Counted from the stretch's first letter, positions 8,322-17,618 are shown. The stretch: 35,863 nt of DNA from Candidatus Paralachnospira sangeri (GCA_904397815.1 CAJFOT010000039.1:1-35863); one strand, 5' to 3'. The notes: generated from the sequence alone by a model not told the origin. Translations and numbers: made by a program.

Positions 8322-9044
8322 TCATAATACCTTGGACAGAAAATCTTTCAGCCTGTCATTCTGAGGATTCCCGAAAAATTCATCCGGGCTGTTTTCTTCC
8401 TTTACGATCCCCTCATCAATAAACAGAACCCTGGTTCCCACCTCTCTGGCAAACCCCATCTCATGGGTTACAACCACCATCGTCATTCCTTCCCTGGCCA
8501 GCTCTTTCATCAATTCCAGCACCTCTCCCACCATTTCAGGATCAAGAGCAGATGTGGGCTCATCGAAGAGCATCACCTTCGGATTCATCGCCAGAGCCCT
8601 GGCAATGGCAATTCTCTGCTGCTGACCGCCTGACAGCTGGCTGGGGTACGCGCCGGCCTTTTCCGGCAGACCTACCCGCTCCAGCAGCTTTCTGGCCTGA
8701 GCCTCTGCCTCTTCCGGCGCGATGCCCTTTACCTTAACAGGAGCAAGCGTAATGTTTTCCAGCACTGTCTTATGGGGAAAGAGATTAAACTGCTGAAACA
8801 CCATTCCCATCTGCTGGCGCAGCTTATTCACATCGCAGGAGGGGTCAGTGATAGTCGTTCCTTCAAAAATAATCTCTCCCTCTGTGGGTTCCTCCAGCAG
8901 ATTCAGACATCTCAGAAAAGTAGATTTTCCGGAGCCGGAAGGCCCGATAATCACCACCTTTTCTCCTTTCGCAATATGCTGGTTAATCCCCTTGAGCACT
9001 TCATGGCTTCCGAAGGATTTTCTCAGGTTTTTAGTGACGATCAC
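8322..9044 (-). CDS. Polar amino acid ABC transporter, ATP-binding protein (GlnQ-like)
   Basis: A 240-residue ABC ATPase of the polar amino acid uptake (PAAT) family. Walker A is GPSGSGKST, the Q-loop lies in [20 protein letters not shown], the signature is [15 protein letters not shown], Walker B is [14 protein letters not shown], and the switch histidine is in VVTHEMGFA. The gene is third in a minus-strand operon, binding protein then permease then ATPase, and its start overlaps the end of the permease gene by 14 bases. It energises import across the cytoplasmic membrane. The amino acid transported cannot be fixed from sequence. Confidence 0.96.
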   Translation of the reverse strand: MIVTKNLRKSFGSHEVLKGINQHIAKGEKVVIIGPSGSGKSTFLRCLNLLEEPTEGEIIFEGTTITDPSCDVNKLRQQMGMVFQQFNLFPHKTVLENITLAPVKVKGIAPEEAEAQARKLLERVGLPEKAGAYPSQLSGGQQQRIAIARALAMNPKVMLFDEPTSALDPEMVGEVLELMKELAREGMTMVVVTHEMGFAREVGTRVLFIDEGIVKEENSPDEFFGNPQNDRLKDFLSKVL

Positions 9045-9738
9045 TCTGACTCAGCCTCCTTTCAAAATATCGCAGCACCATTGTCAGGCACAGGGTAATC
9101 ATCAGGTAGATCGCCGCCGCAATCAGGTAGGGCGGCAGAATATCCCATGTTCTCGATCCCACGAAGCTGGCCATTTTGGTCAGGTCATTGACAGCAATGA
9201 CGCTGATAACAGCGGTTTCCTTTACCAGGACAATAAACTCATTGCCCAGTGCCGGAAGAATATTTTTCACTGCCTGGGGCAAAATAATATAACGCATGGT
9301 CTGGATATAGGTAAACCCGAGGGAACGGCCGGCCTCCATCTGGCCTCTGGCCACAGACTCTATGCCGGCCCGGATAATCTCGGACACGTACGCGCCTGAA
9401 TTAATGCCGAAGCAGACCGTACCGATTATAATCTCATTACTGTCTCTGGAGGTAAACACCAGATTGTAAATAATCATAATCTGTACAATTAACGGGGTTC
9501 CTCTGATCACAGTGGTATAAAAACCGCAGAATGCGGACAGCGCTTTCATCACCGGGTTTCTGCTGTTTTTTGCGCTGACTTTTACCACTGCCACCAAAAT
9601 GCCGATGATTACGCCCAGAATTGTGGCAAACAAAGCCACCAGCAGCGTCACCTTCACACCGCTTAAATACGCCAGATAACGCTGTTCCGGGATCAGGGCA
9701 TTATAAAAACTTGTATAAATGGTATTCAGCCATTCCAT
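9031..9738 (-). CDS. Polar amino acid ABC transporter, permease
   Basis: A 235-residue integral membrane permease of the HisM/GlnP type with about five hydrophobic segments. The cytoplasmic coupling (EAA) loop is visible as [21 protein letters not shown], which contacts the ATPase. It sits between the binding-protein gene (38 bases upstream) and the ATPase gene (14-base overlap), so the three are one transcription unit. AAAGGA about eleven bases upstream supports the ATG at 9738. A single permease gene suggests a homodimeric channel. Confidence 0.95.
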   Translation of the reverse strand: MEWLNTIYTSFYNALIPEQRYLAYLSGVKVTLLVALFATILGVIIGILVAVVKVSAKNSRNPVMKALSAFCGFYTTVIRGTPLIVQIMIIYNLVFTSRDSNEIIIGTVCFGINSGAYVSEIIRAGIESVARGQMEAGRSLGFTYIQTMRYIILPQAVKNILPALGNEFIVLVKETAVISVIAVNDLTKMASFVGSRTWDILPPYLIAAAIYLMITLCLTMVLRYFERRLSQSDRH

Positions 9739-9776
9739 CGGGTATCATATCCTTTCTTCTTTCGAATATTATCCGA

Positions 9777-10745
9777 TTATTCTGCTTCTGTTTCCGCTGT
9801 TTCAGAAACAGCTTCAGTCTCTGCCGCCTCTGTCTCAGCGCCGGCTTCTGTTTCTGCCGCAGTGCCTGCCTCTGTTTCCTCTTCGGAACTTCCCACATGG
9901 CGGGCAATGATCTCATCCAGTTCGCCGCTCTCTTTCAGCTCAGCGATTACTTCATTGATCACATCCAGCATTTCTGTATTGCCTTTCTGTACTGCAATGG
10001 CATACTGATCTACGAATAAAGGATCACCTTCCAGAATGGTCAGCGCGCCGTCAGAAGACGCTACCAGTTCTTCTGCGGGAAGCTCATCCATTACGATACA
10101 GTCAATCTTGCCATTCTTCAGATCCTCTGCGGCCTGAGCAAATTTGGTATACCGTCTTACCTCAGAAGGTTCCGTGTTCTCTGTATTGGATACCCACAGA
10201 TCAGCAATATTTCCCTGCTGCACGCCTACTACCTTGCCTGTCAGCTGCTCGCCCGTGGGCTCAGTCACTGCCGGATTTGCCGCGTTTACTACAACGACCT
10301 CTGTGGAATCTACATAATTATCAGAGAAATCCATTACTTTTGCTCTGTCCTCATCCACAGACACACCTGCTGCTACAAAATCAACCTTGCCCTGCTGTAC
10401 TGCCAGCAGCGCGCCGTCAAAGTCCATATTCTGAATTTCCAGCGGTCTGCCCAGTTTATCAGCGATCGCCTGCGCGATATCCATATCAATTCCTACTACC
10501 TGATCCCCTACCATATACTCATAAGGAGCGAATCCTGCTTCTGTCCCTACGATCAGCGGCTCACCTGACGCTGCCGCGGACTCTGTCTCTCCTTCTGCCG
10601 CTGTGGTTTCCTCTGCGGCAGCTGTCGTTTCACCAGCTGCTGCTGTTGTCTCTGCCGCAGCTGTGGTTGTCTCCTCATTACTGCTGCATGCTGCCAGAGA
10701 GAATACCATCACGCCGGCCAGCATCATTGCCAAAAGTTTTTTCAT
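9777..10745 (-). CDS. Amino acid ABC transporter, substrate-binding lipoprotein with acidic repeat tail
   Basis: A 322-residue SBP_bac_3 family lipoprotein. A signal peptide ends in the lipobox LAAC (Cys20), so the protein should be lipid-anchored on the outer face of the membrane. A Thr/Ala/Glu-rich linker (about 21-65) follows, then the two-lobe binding domain (about 66-285), which includes VGTEAGFAPYEYM and FDGALLAVQQGKVDFVAAGV. Unusually, the last 37 residues are a low-complexity tail with five ETEA copies, similar in composition to the linker. AGGAGG precedes the ATG. It is first gene of the transporter operon. The ligand is unknown; glutamine, cystine and basic amino acid binders all belong here. 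Confidence 0.95.
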   Translation of the reverse strand: MKKLLAMMLAGVMVFSLAACSSNEETTTAAAETTAAAGETTAAAEETTAAEGETESAAASGEPLIVGTEAGFAPYEYMVGDQVVGIDMDIAQAIADKLGRPLEIQNMDFDGALLAVQQGKVDFVAAGVSVDEDRAKVMDFSDNYVDSTEVVVVNAANPAVTEPTGEQLTGKVVGVQQGNIADLWVSNTENTEPSEVRRYTKFAQAAEDLKNGKIDCIVMDELPAEELVASSDGALTILEGDPLFVDQYAIAVQKGNTEMLDVINEVIAELKESGELDEIIARHVGSSEEETEAGTAAETEAGAETEAAETEAVSETAETEAE

Positions 10746-10784
10746 GATCTTTTTTCCTCCATTTTTTTATAATTTTTATCTTAA

Positions 10785-10811
10785 CAGCTGCCTGAGCCAG
10801 CTCAGGAGCTG
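10785..10811 (-). terminator. Hairpin between the glycosyltransferase and ABC operon
   Basis: CAGCT and CCTGAGC pair with GCTCAGG and AGCTG around a two-base loop, with one bulged base. It lies 24 bases past the glycosyltransferase stop. The following minus-strand sequence (TTAAGATAAAAATT) is A/T rich without a clean T-run, so it may be a weak terminator or part of the ABC operon leader. Confidence 0.45.
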
Positions 10812-10835
10812 TGGATAAACCTATCATAAAACTGT

Positions 10836-13265
10836 TTACGTCCCGGAAACTTCTTTCAGAAGATCCATCTCAAATACTGACCAGTTGTTGGAGATCCCCG
10901 GCTCACATTCACCTATCTCCATCCGGATGTAAGAACATTCCACGGGATCAAACAAATAAGTCTCCCGATCCTCTGCCCGGGCCTGGACATATGTCCAGTT
11001 TTCCGCGTCCTGTGAAACAGAAATCCGGAGATCTCGGGGATAATCATCTTCTGTATCTCCTGTATCCACATGAACGCCGGATATAGTATACACATCTGTC
11101 AGCGCAAACTGAATGCTGATTCCCGGCTGCTGAATCTGTCCGCTGGTCCACCGTGTCTCATTCTCTCCGTCTACCATGCAGACAGCTTTCCACGGCGTAT
11201 ACTCTGAAAGCGCCTGTTTCACCACCCGAACCTGCCAGGTAGCCGCAGTCCCGATTTCCTCTCTGTGTTTCAAGAAAGAACAGATCAGATTATCATGGCT
11301 TCCTTTTGGATAAACAATTCTGACACGGGTGAGGGATCTGGCAGAAAAAGTTCCGCTGCTGTCTGTTGTCAGCACACTATATTCCGGTGCCATCTCCACC
11401 TGTTCATAATTCTGACCGTCCTCTGACACATAAATCCGGACATCTGACACATTCCGGCCATCCTGATCCTGGATCCATACTTTATCGGCCAGCACTGCCG
11501 TAGGATAAATCCCTTCAAGGATCTCCAGGCCATTTTCCTGATGTCTTTCCCAGGCCATGCCAATCTCATTGCAGCGGACTTTGCCATCTCCATTCTGATA
11601 GAAAGCGGTCCTGGAAGTAATGTCATAAGCTCTTCCAAACAGGGAACTTATTTTAACCCCATCTACTGTGATAGCTTTCAGCTCATCATAAAGATAATAC
11701 TGGGCTACCCGCTCATTCTCATAATAGTCAGTATAAGCCGTAACGATATAATCTGCCATCGCCTGGCTCTCTTCCTGAACCACCCGCCGGCGATCCTCCG
11801 GCCGCAGAAGGCTGGAGGTTGTCTCAAAAGGCAGCATCCATACTTTGACAGATTCCCGCTGATCCAGATCGCAGGCATGCTGAAGCAGCTCATAATGACT
11901 GACATTCCAATAATCTTTCTGAAAATAGTGATTCACAAACGGCAGCGCCGGTCGGTTAAAATAAACATACTCATAAGGATGATTCATTCCAATCCATGCC
12001 GCCAGAAAAAGAACACTTCCTCCTACAGCCGCGCAGAATCCATTCCGAATCCATTTTTTCCCGGTTCTCATCGCCAGCCGGCCCAGCCATATAATCCCGT
12101 CCAGGGCATACAGTGCCATCAGCGGATAAACAAAGAAAAAATGTCTCCAGCTGTTATACAGCACAGGTCTGCACAACAGTACATAGGCAAAGGGAATCAT
12201 CAGATTCAGGAAAAGCGCAATCTGAAACCAGCCATTTTCTGTTACAGCCAGTTTTCCTCTGACAGCTGCCGCTGCTTTCCGCCCCTGATGAAGCAGTCCC
12301 GCAAAAAAACCGGTCAGATGAAGCAGCGGCAGCGTGATGCCGATGCAGACAAACAGATAATACCAGGGCAGCTCCGTTGAGAGAATATATTTTCCCATAA
12401 AAAATGTATAGGCATACCAGACCAGATAATTGGAAAATGTATGGATCAGGTTGCCGATTTCCTGAATGGTATTCTCCCATATCACCGGTGTCATCACGAA
12501 ATAAAAGGCGAAACATAAAATTCCTGTAGCCAGGCACTTGAAAAATGCCGGCTTCCACCGTCTTTCCCGAATACTTCTGACAAAAAGCAGAATCAGACTG
12601 ACCGCGATGGTCATCGCCCCCACAATCCGCACATTGGTACACAGTGCAGCACTGAAAGCAAGCGCTGTCAGCCGGGGCCAGCTGGGTTTGTCAATACAGG
12701 CCAGCCCGAAATAAAAACTGACTGTAAAAGCAGACAGGAACATCATATCCTTAATATTATAGTAAGCATTCGCCAGAATCATCGGGGACAGCAAAAAAAC
12801 CAGCGTCCCGAACAGGGAGAGATACCGGCTCTTTCTGTCTGAACCAGCCTTTCTGGTGAACAGTCTGCATGTCAGATAGAAAAATATGGAAGCCAGGAAA
12901 AAGGCCAGAAAATTAGCCAGATGCCGCATCAGAAATACCTTCCGGATATCCAGCTGAAAGCCGAACAGATGCTCCACAAAAACCATCGGCAGCTGTACCG
13001 CCACGCCGTAATACCGATATACATAATCTTTCAGATCCGGTACCTGCGTAAAATCCACACTTTCCGTCACTATATCCGACACCGACGGCACAATATATTT
13101 ATATGCCGCCAAACTGCTCTCCCTCTCGATTACCTCATCTGTGGACACCCCGTAATCTTTCACGGTCATCAGACCATACAGCAAAAAGCAGGCAAAAAAC
13201 AAAATCACCAGACCATTGTTTTTCAGCCAGGCCGCCATCCTGTTCTTTGTATATTCTGTTTTCAT
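10836..13265 (-). CDS. Membrane GT-C-type glycosyltransferase with discoidin-like C-terminal domains
   Basis: An 809-residue membrane protein. About 10-12 hydrophobic segments span residues 15-435. A short acidic motif after the first segment (STDE, Asp43-Glu44) and a later NIKDMM motif match GT-C (PMT/ArnT-like) enzymes, which use lipid-linked sugar donors and act on the outer face. The remaining 370 residues are extracytoplasmic. They include two stretches resembling F5/8 type C (discoidin) carbohydrate-binding modules: about 560-650 (VRIYVSEDGQNYEQV) and about 680-805 (GISIQFALTDVYTISGVHVD, YIRMEIGE). The start at 13265 is preferred because AAGGGA lies eight bases upstream; the ATG at 13271 is too close. 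The gene is monocistronic. Acceptor and sugar are unknown. Confidence 0.75.
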   Translation of the reverse strand: MKTEYTKNRMAAWLKNNGLVILFFACFLLYGLMTVKDYGVSTDEVIERESSLAAYKYIVPSVSDIVTESVDFTQVPDLKDYVYRYYGVAVQLPMVFVEHLFGFQLDIRKVFLMRHLANFLAFFLASIFFYLTCRLFTRKAGSDRKSRYLSLFGTLVFLLSPMILANAYYNIKDMMFLSAFTVSFYFGLACIDKPSWPRLTALAFSAALCTNVRIVGAMTIAVSLILLFVRSIRERRWKPAFFKCLATGILCFAFYFVMTPVIWENTIQEIGNLIHTFSNYLVWYAYTFFMGKYILSTELPWYYLFVCIGITLPLLHLTGFFAGLLHQGRKAAAAVRGKLAVTENGWFQIALFLNLMIPFAYVLLCRPVLYNSWRHFFFVYPLMALYALDGIIWLGRLAMRTGKKWIRNGFCAAVGGSVLFLAAWIGMNHPYEYVYFNRPALPFVNHYFQKDYWNVSHYELLQHACDLDQRESVKVWMLPFETTSSLLRPEDRRRVVQEESQAMADYIVTAYTDYYENERVAQYYLYDELKAITVDGVKISSLFGRAYDITSRTAFYQNGDGKVRCNEIGMAWERHQENGLEILEGIYPTAVLADKVWIQDQDGRNVSDVRIYVSEDGQNYEQVEMAPEYSVLTTDSSGTFSARSLTRVRIVYPKGSHDNLICSFLKHREEIGTAATWQVRVVKQALSEYTPWKAVCMVDGENETRWTSGQIQQPGISIQFALTDVYTISGVHVDTGDTEDDYPRDLRISVSQDAENWTYVQARAEDRETYLFDPVECSYIRMEIGECEPGISNNWSVFEMDLLKEVSGT

Positions 13266-13296
13266 ACTCATATCCCTTAATTTTCTTACTGAAAAT

Positions 13297-13323
13297 CAGG
13301 GCATCCTGATTCAAGATGCCCTG
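13297..13323 (-). terminator. icd terminator
   Basis: A perfect nine-pair stem (CAGGGCATC/GATGCCCTG) with a nine-base loop, followed by ATTTTC on the minus strand. It lies 99 bases past the icd stop and ahead of the glycosyltransferase gene. Confidence 0.65.
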
Positions 13324-13421
13324 TTGTCATTTCATTCTCATCATGAAGCGGGGGCTTCACTCTTTTCACATGCACGTCCGCAGGACAGGCCGCGCCGCCT
13401 TGGGACAAAGCCGGGGCGCCG

Positions 13422-14630
13422 TTACAGCAGGGTCTCCAGTGTCTGTCTTGCTGCCTGGATAAAGCCCTCACTGGTTTCCACCACAGGATTTTCCAGGCTG
13501 GTCATCAACGCCAGATCCTTTGTCATCCGGCCGCCTTCGATGGTATCAATGGTGGCCTTCTCCAGCAGTCCCGCAAAACGTACCAGCTCCGGCACCTGAT
13601 CCAGTTCCCCCCTCTTGCGCAGGGCACCGGTCCAGGCGAAAATCGTCGCTACAGAATTGGTGGAGGTAGTCTCGCCCTTCAGATACTTATAGTAATGGCG
13701 CTGTACTGTTCCATGAGCAGCCTCGTATTCATAGTACCCTTCCGGTGACACCAGAACAGATGTCATCATCGCCAGGGAGCCAAAAGCTGTGGCCACCATA
13801 TCGCTCATCACATCGCCGTCATAATTCTTGCAGGCCCAGATATATCCGCCCTCTGAACGGATGACTCTGGCCACCGCGTCGTCAATCAGGGTATAGAAAT
13901 AGGTGATGCCGGCTTCCTCAAACCGGGCAGCATAGTCCTTATCATAGATCTCCTGGAAAATGTCCTTGAATGTATGGTCATATTTCTTGGAGATCGTATC
14001 CTTTGTAGCAAACCAGAGATCCTGCCTGGTATCCAGAGCGTAGTTAAAACAGCTTCTGGCAAAACTCTCAATCGAAGATTCCAGATTATGCATTCCCTGT
14101 ACAATTCCCGGTCCCTCGAACTGATGGATCAGTTCCCTGGTCTCGCTGCCGTCCTGAGCAGTATACACCAGCTCACATCTGCCCGGTCCGGGAATCTTCA
14201 TCTCAGACGCTTTATACACATCCCCATAGGCGTGTCTGGCAATGGAGATAGGCTTCTTCCAGTTTTTTACCACCGGCTCGATTCCTTTGACAATAATCGG
14301 AGTCCGGAACACAGTGCCGTCCAGCAGCGCCCTGATCGTGCCGTTGGGACTCTTCCACATCTCTTTTAAATGATATTCCTCCATACGCGCTGCATTTGGA
14401 GTAATCGTAGCACATTTTACCGCCACGCCATACTTCTTCGTTGCCATGGCAGAATCAATGGTCACCTGGTCATTTGTTTCATTTCTATATTCCAGGCCCA
14501 GATCATAGTATTCTGTATTCAGATCAATATAAGGAAGAAGGAGTTCTTCCTTAATCATTTTCCACAGAACCCGGGTCATTTCGTCCCCGTCCATTTCCAC
14601 CAGGGGAACAGGCATCTTAATTCTTTCCAT
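13422..14630 (-). CDS. icd: NADP-dependent isocitrate dehydrogenase (eukaryote-like homodimer type)
   Basis: A 402-residue enzyme that oxidatively decarboxylates isocitrate to 2-oxoglutarate. It matches the IDH1/IDH2-like subfamily rather than the E. coli type: it opens [17 protein letters not shown] and carries [16 protein letters not shown] (isocitrate contact), [18 protein letters not shown] (metal-binding Asp) and [17 protein letters not shown] (NADP site). Start choice: the ATG at 14630 has GGAGGA about ten bases upstream; the ATG at 14651 lies before that SD and is less likely. A near-perfect promoter sits at 14663-14692. It is probably the source of 2-oxoglutarate for amino acid synthesis. 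Confidence 0.96.
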   Translation of the reverse strand: MERIKMPVPLVEMDGDEMTRVLWKMIKEELLLPYIDLNTEYYDLGLEYRNETNDQVTIDSAMATKKYGVAVKCATITPNAARMEEYHLKEMWKSPNGTIRALLDGTVFRTPIIVKGIEPVVKNWKKPISIARHAYGDVYKASEMKIPGPGRCELVYTAQDGSETRELIHQFEGPGIVQGMHNLESSIESFARSCFNYALDTRQDLWFATKDTISKKYDHTFKDIFQEIYDKDYAARFEEAGITYFYTLIDDAVARVIRSEGGYIWACKNYDGDVMSDMVATAFGSLAMMTSVLVSPEGYYEYEAAHGTVQRHYYKYLKGETTSTNSVATIFAWTGALRKRGELDQVPELVRFAGLLEKATIDTIEGGRMTKDLALMTSLENPVVETSEGFIQAARQTLETLL

Positions 14631-14662
14631 CCAGCATTTATCCTCCGTCATTTATGGTAATC

Positions 14663-14692
14663 ATTATATGCCTAAAAAAACAGATTTGTCAA
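14663..14692 (-). promoter_or_regulatory. icd promoter (consensus hexamers)
   Basis: TTGACA (14687-14692), 18-bp spacer, TATAAT (14663-14668) on the minus strand. Both hexamers are perfect sigma-A consensus. The start point near 14656 leaves a leader of about 26 bases. Confidence 0.85.
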
Positions 14693-14722
14693 CTGGGAAA
14701 CGATGTTCTCCTCTTACGAAAT

Positions 14723-17026
14723 TCAGTACAATTTTTCCAGAGAAGCTCCCTCATAGAAAAAGGCCAGGATCTCCTGGTAGGATTTTCCTCTCTGCGCCAT
14801 ACCTGCTGCCCCGTTCTGGCTCATTCCAACACCATGGCCGTATCCGCCTCCGATCAGGGAAAACGTTACGGTTCCCTCCCCATCTTCTTCTGCTGTCACA
14901 TAAAAAAAGGCACTGGGCAGTCCGGTCCGGCCTGCAGACTCTCCCTCCTGGTTCCGATATACCATCTCCTCACTGCCCAGCATATTTCGGATCACCTGCT
15001 GCCCCTTCAGCCGCAGGATGATATTTTCACCGGTTATGACCATCTCATTGACCGTTCCGCCTTTGAGCCGCCCGGTCACTTCCACGGAAACAACAGGCCC
15101 CTCAAAGGACGCCGCGCTCCCCTCTGCAGTCACCTGATCCGGATACTGCTGCCGGTACTGCTCCAGCCGCTGATTCAGCTGTTCTGCCAGCTGTTCAGCT
15201 CCAATGGACGTTCTCCACCGATACCAGGGATAGCTGCTGTCATAATCCGACGGAAAAACAGCATCTATCCTGGCCCGGAAGGCATCCTCGCTGCTGTAGT
15301 CAGCCTGCCCCTCTCCGCCGTCAGAAGAAATCTCCCGGCTCACCAAATAGCCGTAGCTGTCAGTATCAGTTCCCCAGACTCCCACGTCCTCAGAAACACC
15401 CCAGGATGTAGAATAGTAATAAGCCTGAATCGCCTGATCCTGCCAGACCGCAATCTCCCCGTAAGTATCCTGGACAGCCCTGGTAGTGGTCTGCTGTTCT
15501 TCTATATTGTTATAGACCTGGTAGAGCGTACTGTCATCCACATGGGCCCCGTACTCTCGGCAGGCATTGGCCAGGATCTGGCCGTAAGCGTAGCTTCGGG
15601 CACAGACCGCCTGGGCCCGAAGCGCCTCAGCCGGATAGCCGGAAGGCATCTCCGAGGGAACTACCCTGCACAGATAATCCTCCAGCGCCAGCTCATTCAC
15701 CAGCAGGATTCCTCCTTCTCCGGCAGTGATTTCCAGACTGCCCTTATAAGAAGGCGCCCCCTGGCTGCGAGTAACAGAGGAAACCTCCAGTTCTCCGGCA
15801 TAACTGTCGCAGGTCACCGTCAGGCGGCCCCTGGACAGCCACTCATGATCCCGCCCGATCTCGATCACTTCTCCTCCCTGAAAGGTCTGCTCCCATCCGT
15901 CGCAGGAGATCCGGAAAGGATCGGCACAGGTAATGGTCAGGCTCTCATGCCAGATGGATTCATAATCGCTGTTGCGAATCAGCACCCGGATATTAGAAGC
16001 TTCCAGAGCCCTGACAGTCAGAGCCGCACAGATCACACCATCTGCCACCACAAACTGCTGAATGTCATACCCTGTCAGGATTGCCGAAGAATCCTGGAGT
16101 TCCAGCGTCCCATACACCTTATAAATCCGGAAATCCTCTGCCACAGGCACCTTCCCGTAGCCCTCCAGCTCAATATAGCCGTCCCCCACTGAAAGCACCT
16201 TCGCCTGTATGCTCTCCCGCTTCAGCGAAACCTGGCTGACCTGCTGTCCGGTGACGGTCAGATCAGCTACCACGCCGTTCAGATCATCCGGCAGCTGACT
16301 CCCGGGAAACGACCGCTCATATCCGTACAGAAACACCTGCAGCGTTTCAGCGCTGCTGCCTGTGATCCATACATTGCGGTAAGTCACCTGACTGTCCGCC
16401 AGGCGCGTCAGACAGATCAGCTGTCCGTCTTTCACCAGCCCTTCCACCAGACAATCTATATAAGGGTCCAGAACCAGGCCGTCAAAATCCATCAGTCCCT
16501 GATCCGTGACCGCCTGCCAGGCCTCCAGCTGCGCAATATTAGCCGGCGTACCGATGACAATAAATTCTTTCCGCTCGATGCCATGGTTTTCCCGCTCTTC
16601 CATTACCTTTTCATAAGTTTCCCACCACAGCTGCTCCGGCACCTTCATGGACGGAATCAGGCTGCCCAGAGGGGCTGATACCAGATTTCGGCATCCGATC
16701 TGATCCAGAAAATGAAAAAAGGTTTCATATGTAAGGGCTTCTCCTGCCTTTTTTGCCGGCGTAATTTCAGGATCAAAAAAGCCGTTCTCATACAGCCAGC
16801 TAAAATAAGACATATACCAGGACGCCTCCTGTTCCTCATCCAGCCACGGACCGGTATCCACACTGTCAATGGCCTCCTGGTCTGTCAGCAGCAGAGCTGC
16901 AGCCTTGGCCGCTATGCTGTTGGGGACTGTCTCTCGCCTCCCCAGTATAAGGAGCAGAACCGCTGTAATTCCCACAAACAGTCCCGCCGGAATCAGCCAT
17001 TTTTTCCTCCAATTTCTTTTTTTCAT
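14723..17026 (-). CDS. SpoIID/LytB-domain membrane-anchored protein
   Basis: A 767-residue protein with one N-terminal membrane anchor (WLIPAGLFVGITAVLLLILG) and a large extracytoplasmic part. The C-terminal third (about 440-767) is a SpoIID/LytB domain: LEDYLCRVVPSEMPSGYPAEALRAQAVCARSYAY contains the catalytic Glu region of this peptidoglycan lytic transglycosylase family, and GGGYGHGVGMSQNGAAGMA is its hallmark C-terminal motif. Residues 40-430 are not recognised. Bacillus SpoIID is about 340 residues, so this long form is more likely a vegetative or sporulation-linked wall protein of the LytB type than SpoIID itself. Its SD is weak (AAAGG eleven bases upstream). It is followed by icd, which has its own promoter. 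Confidence 0.88.
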   Translation of the reverse strand: MKKRNWRKKWLIPAGLFVGITAVLLLILGRRETVPNSIAAKAAALLLTDQEAIDSVDTGPWLDEEQEASWYMSYFSWLYENGFFDPEITPAKKAGEALTYETFFHFLDQIGCRNLVSAPLGSLIPSMKVPEQLWWETYEKVMEERENHGIERKEFIVIGTPANIAQLEAWQAVTDQGLMDFDGLVLDPYIDCLVEGLVKDGQLICLTRLADSQVTYRNVWITGSSAETLQVFLYGYERSFPGSQLPDDLNGVVADLTVTGQQVSQVSLKRESIQAKVLSVGDGYIELEGYGKVPVAEDFRIYKVYGTLELQDSSAILTGYDIQQFVVADGVICAALTVRALEASNIRVLIRNSDYESIWHESLTITCADPFRISCDGWEQTFQGGEVIEIGRDHEWLSRGRLTVTCDSYAGELEVSSVTRSQGAPSYKGSLEITAGEGGILLVNELALEDYLCRVVPSEMPSGYPAEALRAQAVCARSYAYGQILANACREYGAHVDDSTLYQVYNNIEEQQTTTRAVQDTYGEIAVWQDQAIQAYYYSTSWGVSEDVGVWGTDTDSYGYLVSREISSDGGEGQADYSSEDAFRARIDAVFPSDYDSSYPWYRWRTSIGAEQLAEQLNQRLEQYRQQYPDQVTAEGSAASFEGPVVSVEVTGRLKGGTVNEMVITGENIILRLKGQQVIRNMLGSEEMVYRNQEGESAGRTGLPSAFFYVTAEEDGEGTVTFSLIGGGYGHGVGMSQNGAAGMAQRGKSYQEILAFFYEGASLEKLY

Positions 17027-17079
17027 GAAAGCGCTGCCCTTTCTGTCAGATTACCTCGATATTTTTCTATTATAAAAAA

Positions 17080-17150
17080 GAATCCTGCCCTGCAGGATTC
17101 TCCGCCTGCGGCGGGTCGCACCAGCGACATTTTCATCTCCGCCGCAGCGC
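17080..17150 (-). repeat. 71-bp structured repeat, copy 1
   Basis: It is identical to the copy at 17206-17276 except for one base in a loop. On the minus strand the unit forms CTGCGGCGG/CCGCCGCAG enclosing a small GTCGC/GCGAC hairpin, then a second hairpin GAATCCTG/CAGGATTC. In this copy six T follow, so it doubles as an intrinsic terminator ahead of the SpoIID-domain gene. The open frame across both copies is a by-product of the repeat. Confidence 0.85.
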
Positions 17151-17205
17151 GATCCCTGCGGAGCATTTTTATTTGGCAGGGAACGAAGTTTCCTGTCAAA
17201 TGAAA

Positions 17206-17276
17206 GAATCCTGCCCTGCAGGATTCTCCGCCTGCGGCGGGTCGCGCCAGCGACATTTTCATCTCCGCCGCAGCGC
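17206..17276 (-). repeat. 71-bp structured repeat, copy 2
   Basis: Second copy, 126 bp from the first. Each copy is preceded on the minus strand by another hairpin carrying ACAGG and CCTG in its arms: ATTTGACAGGAAAC (17187-17204 area) before copy 1, and a perfect 14-bp stem at 17292-17330 before copy 2. The full unit is therefore about 126 bp, with three hairpins, present twice in tandem. Confidence 0.85.
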
Positions 17277-17326
17277 ATTCCCCGCAGCTTGTTTTATATA
17301 ACAGGAAGCTGTGTGCCCTGTTATAT

Positions 17327-17365
17327 AAAAAAGGTATACATGGTAAGTGTCCCATGTATACCTTT
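17327..17365 (-). terminator. Terminator of the 6S-like RNA
   Basis: A perfect 14-pair stem, AAAGGTATACATGG with CCATGTATACCTTT, and an eight-base loop, ending in a run of six T on the minus strand. It is a textbook intrinsic terminator. No protein gene ends within 300 bases upstream of it on this strand, which points to the non-coding transcript. Confidence 0.85.
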
Positions 17366-17383
17366 ATTTATCTTTTGTGGAGT

Positions 17384-17564
17384 CCCGGAATGCCGTTTTC
17401 CTTTTTTTTGACGCCTAGCTCTCAGCCAGGTGGGTATCCGCAAACAGGCTTCTGCCTTCCCCTGAAGCAATGCTTGGGGCCTGACATCCGACTGCTGATG
17501 TAAGATTCCCTTATGTCACAATGTAGGTTCAAAAATACAAGGAAGTGTCGAACACCCCAGGATG
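17384..17564 (-). ncRNA. ssrS: Structured non-coding RNA, 6S RNA candidate
   Basis: There is no plausible protein gene, yet the minus strand has its own promoter (17619-17647) and terminator (17327-17365), for a transcript of about 285 bases. Its 181-base core folds as a rod. CCTGGGGTGTTCG pairs with CGGCATTCCGGG, then TTCCTT with AAGGAA, TTTTTGA with TCAAAAA, and CCTA with TAGG. A large central bubble and an apical stem (CAGGC/GCCTG) follow. The 3' side of the bubble can form its own hairpin, CCTGGCT-GAG-AGCTAGG. This rod, bubble and bubble hairpin is the architecture of bacterial 6S RNA, which binds sigma-A RNA polymerase. The RNA gene is well supported; the 6S identity is inferred from the fold. 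Confidence 0.6.
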
Positions 17565-17618
17565 TTTCCCTCTGTCAGAGTTTCTCTTCTGTACTTTGTG
17601 TTTTTTTATCCTGCAACC

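Noticed and set aside
14654..16192. 512-codon plus-strand open frame
   Set aside because: It is antisense to the SpoIID/LytB-domain gene; the composition follows the opposite strand's codon bias and there is no ribosome-binding site.
17080..17276. Possible CRISPR array
   Set aside because: There are only two 71-bp copies, strongly structured, with hairpin-forming rather than unique spacers, and no cas genes.
17051..17355. Minus-strand open frames with an internally repeated Arg/Gly-rich peptide (RCGGDENVAGATRRRRRILQG)
   Set aside because: They arise from reading through the two 71-bp hairpin repeats; they have no start signal, and hairpins and a terminator cross the frame.
17401..17409. Plus-strand T-run after 17401 as a terminator
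   Set aside because: No plus-strand gene precedes it; the run is explained by pairing with the U-rich strand of the RNA core.
17384..17564. tmRNA, RNase P RNA or SRP RNA as identity of the non-coding RNA
   Set aside because: There is no tRNA-like end or CCA, no GAGGAAAGTCC-type RNase P core, and no GGTCAGGTCCGGAAGGAAGC-type SRP loop.
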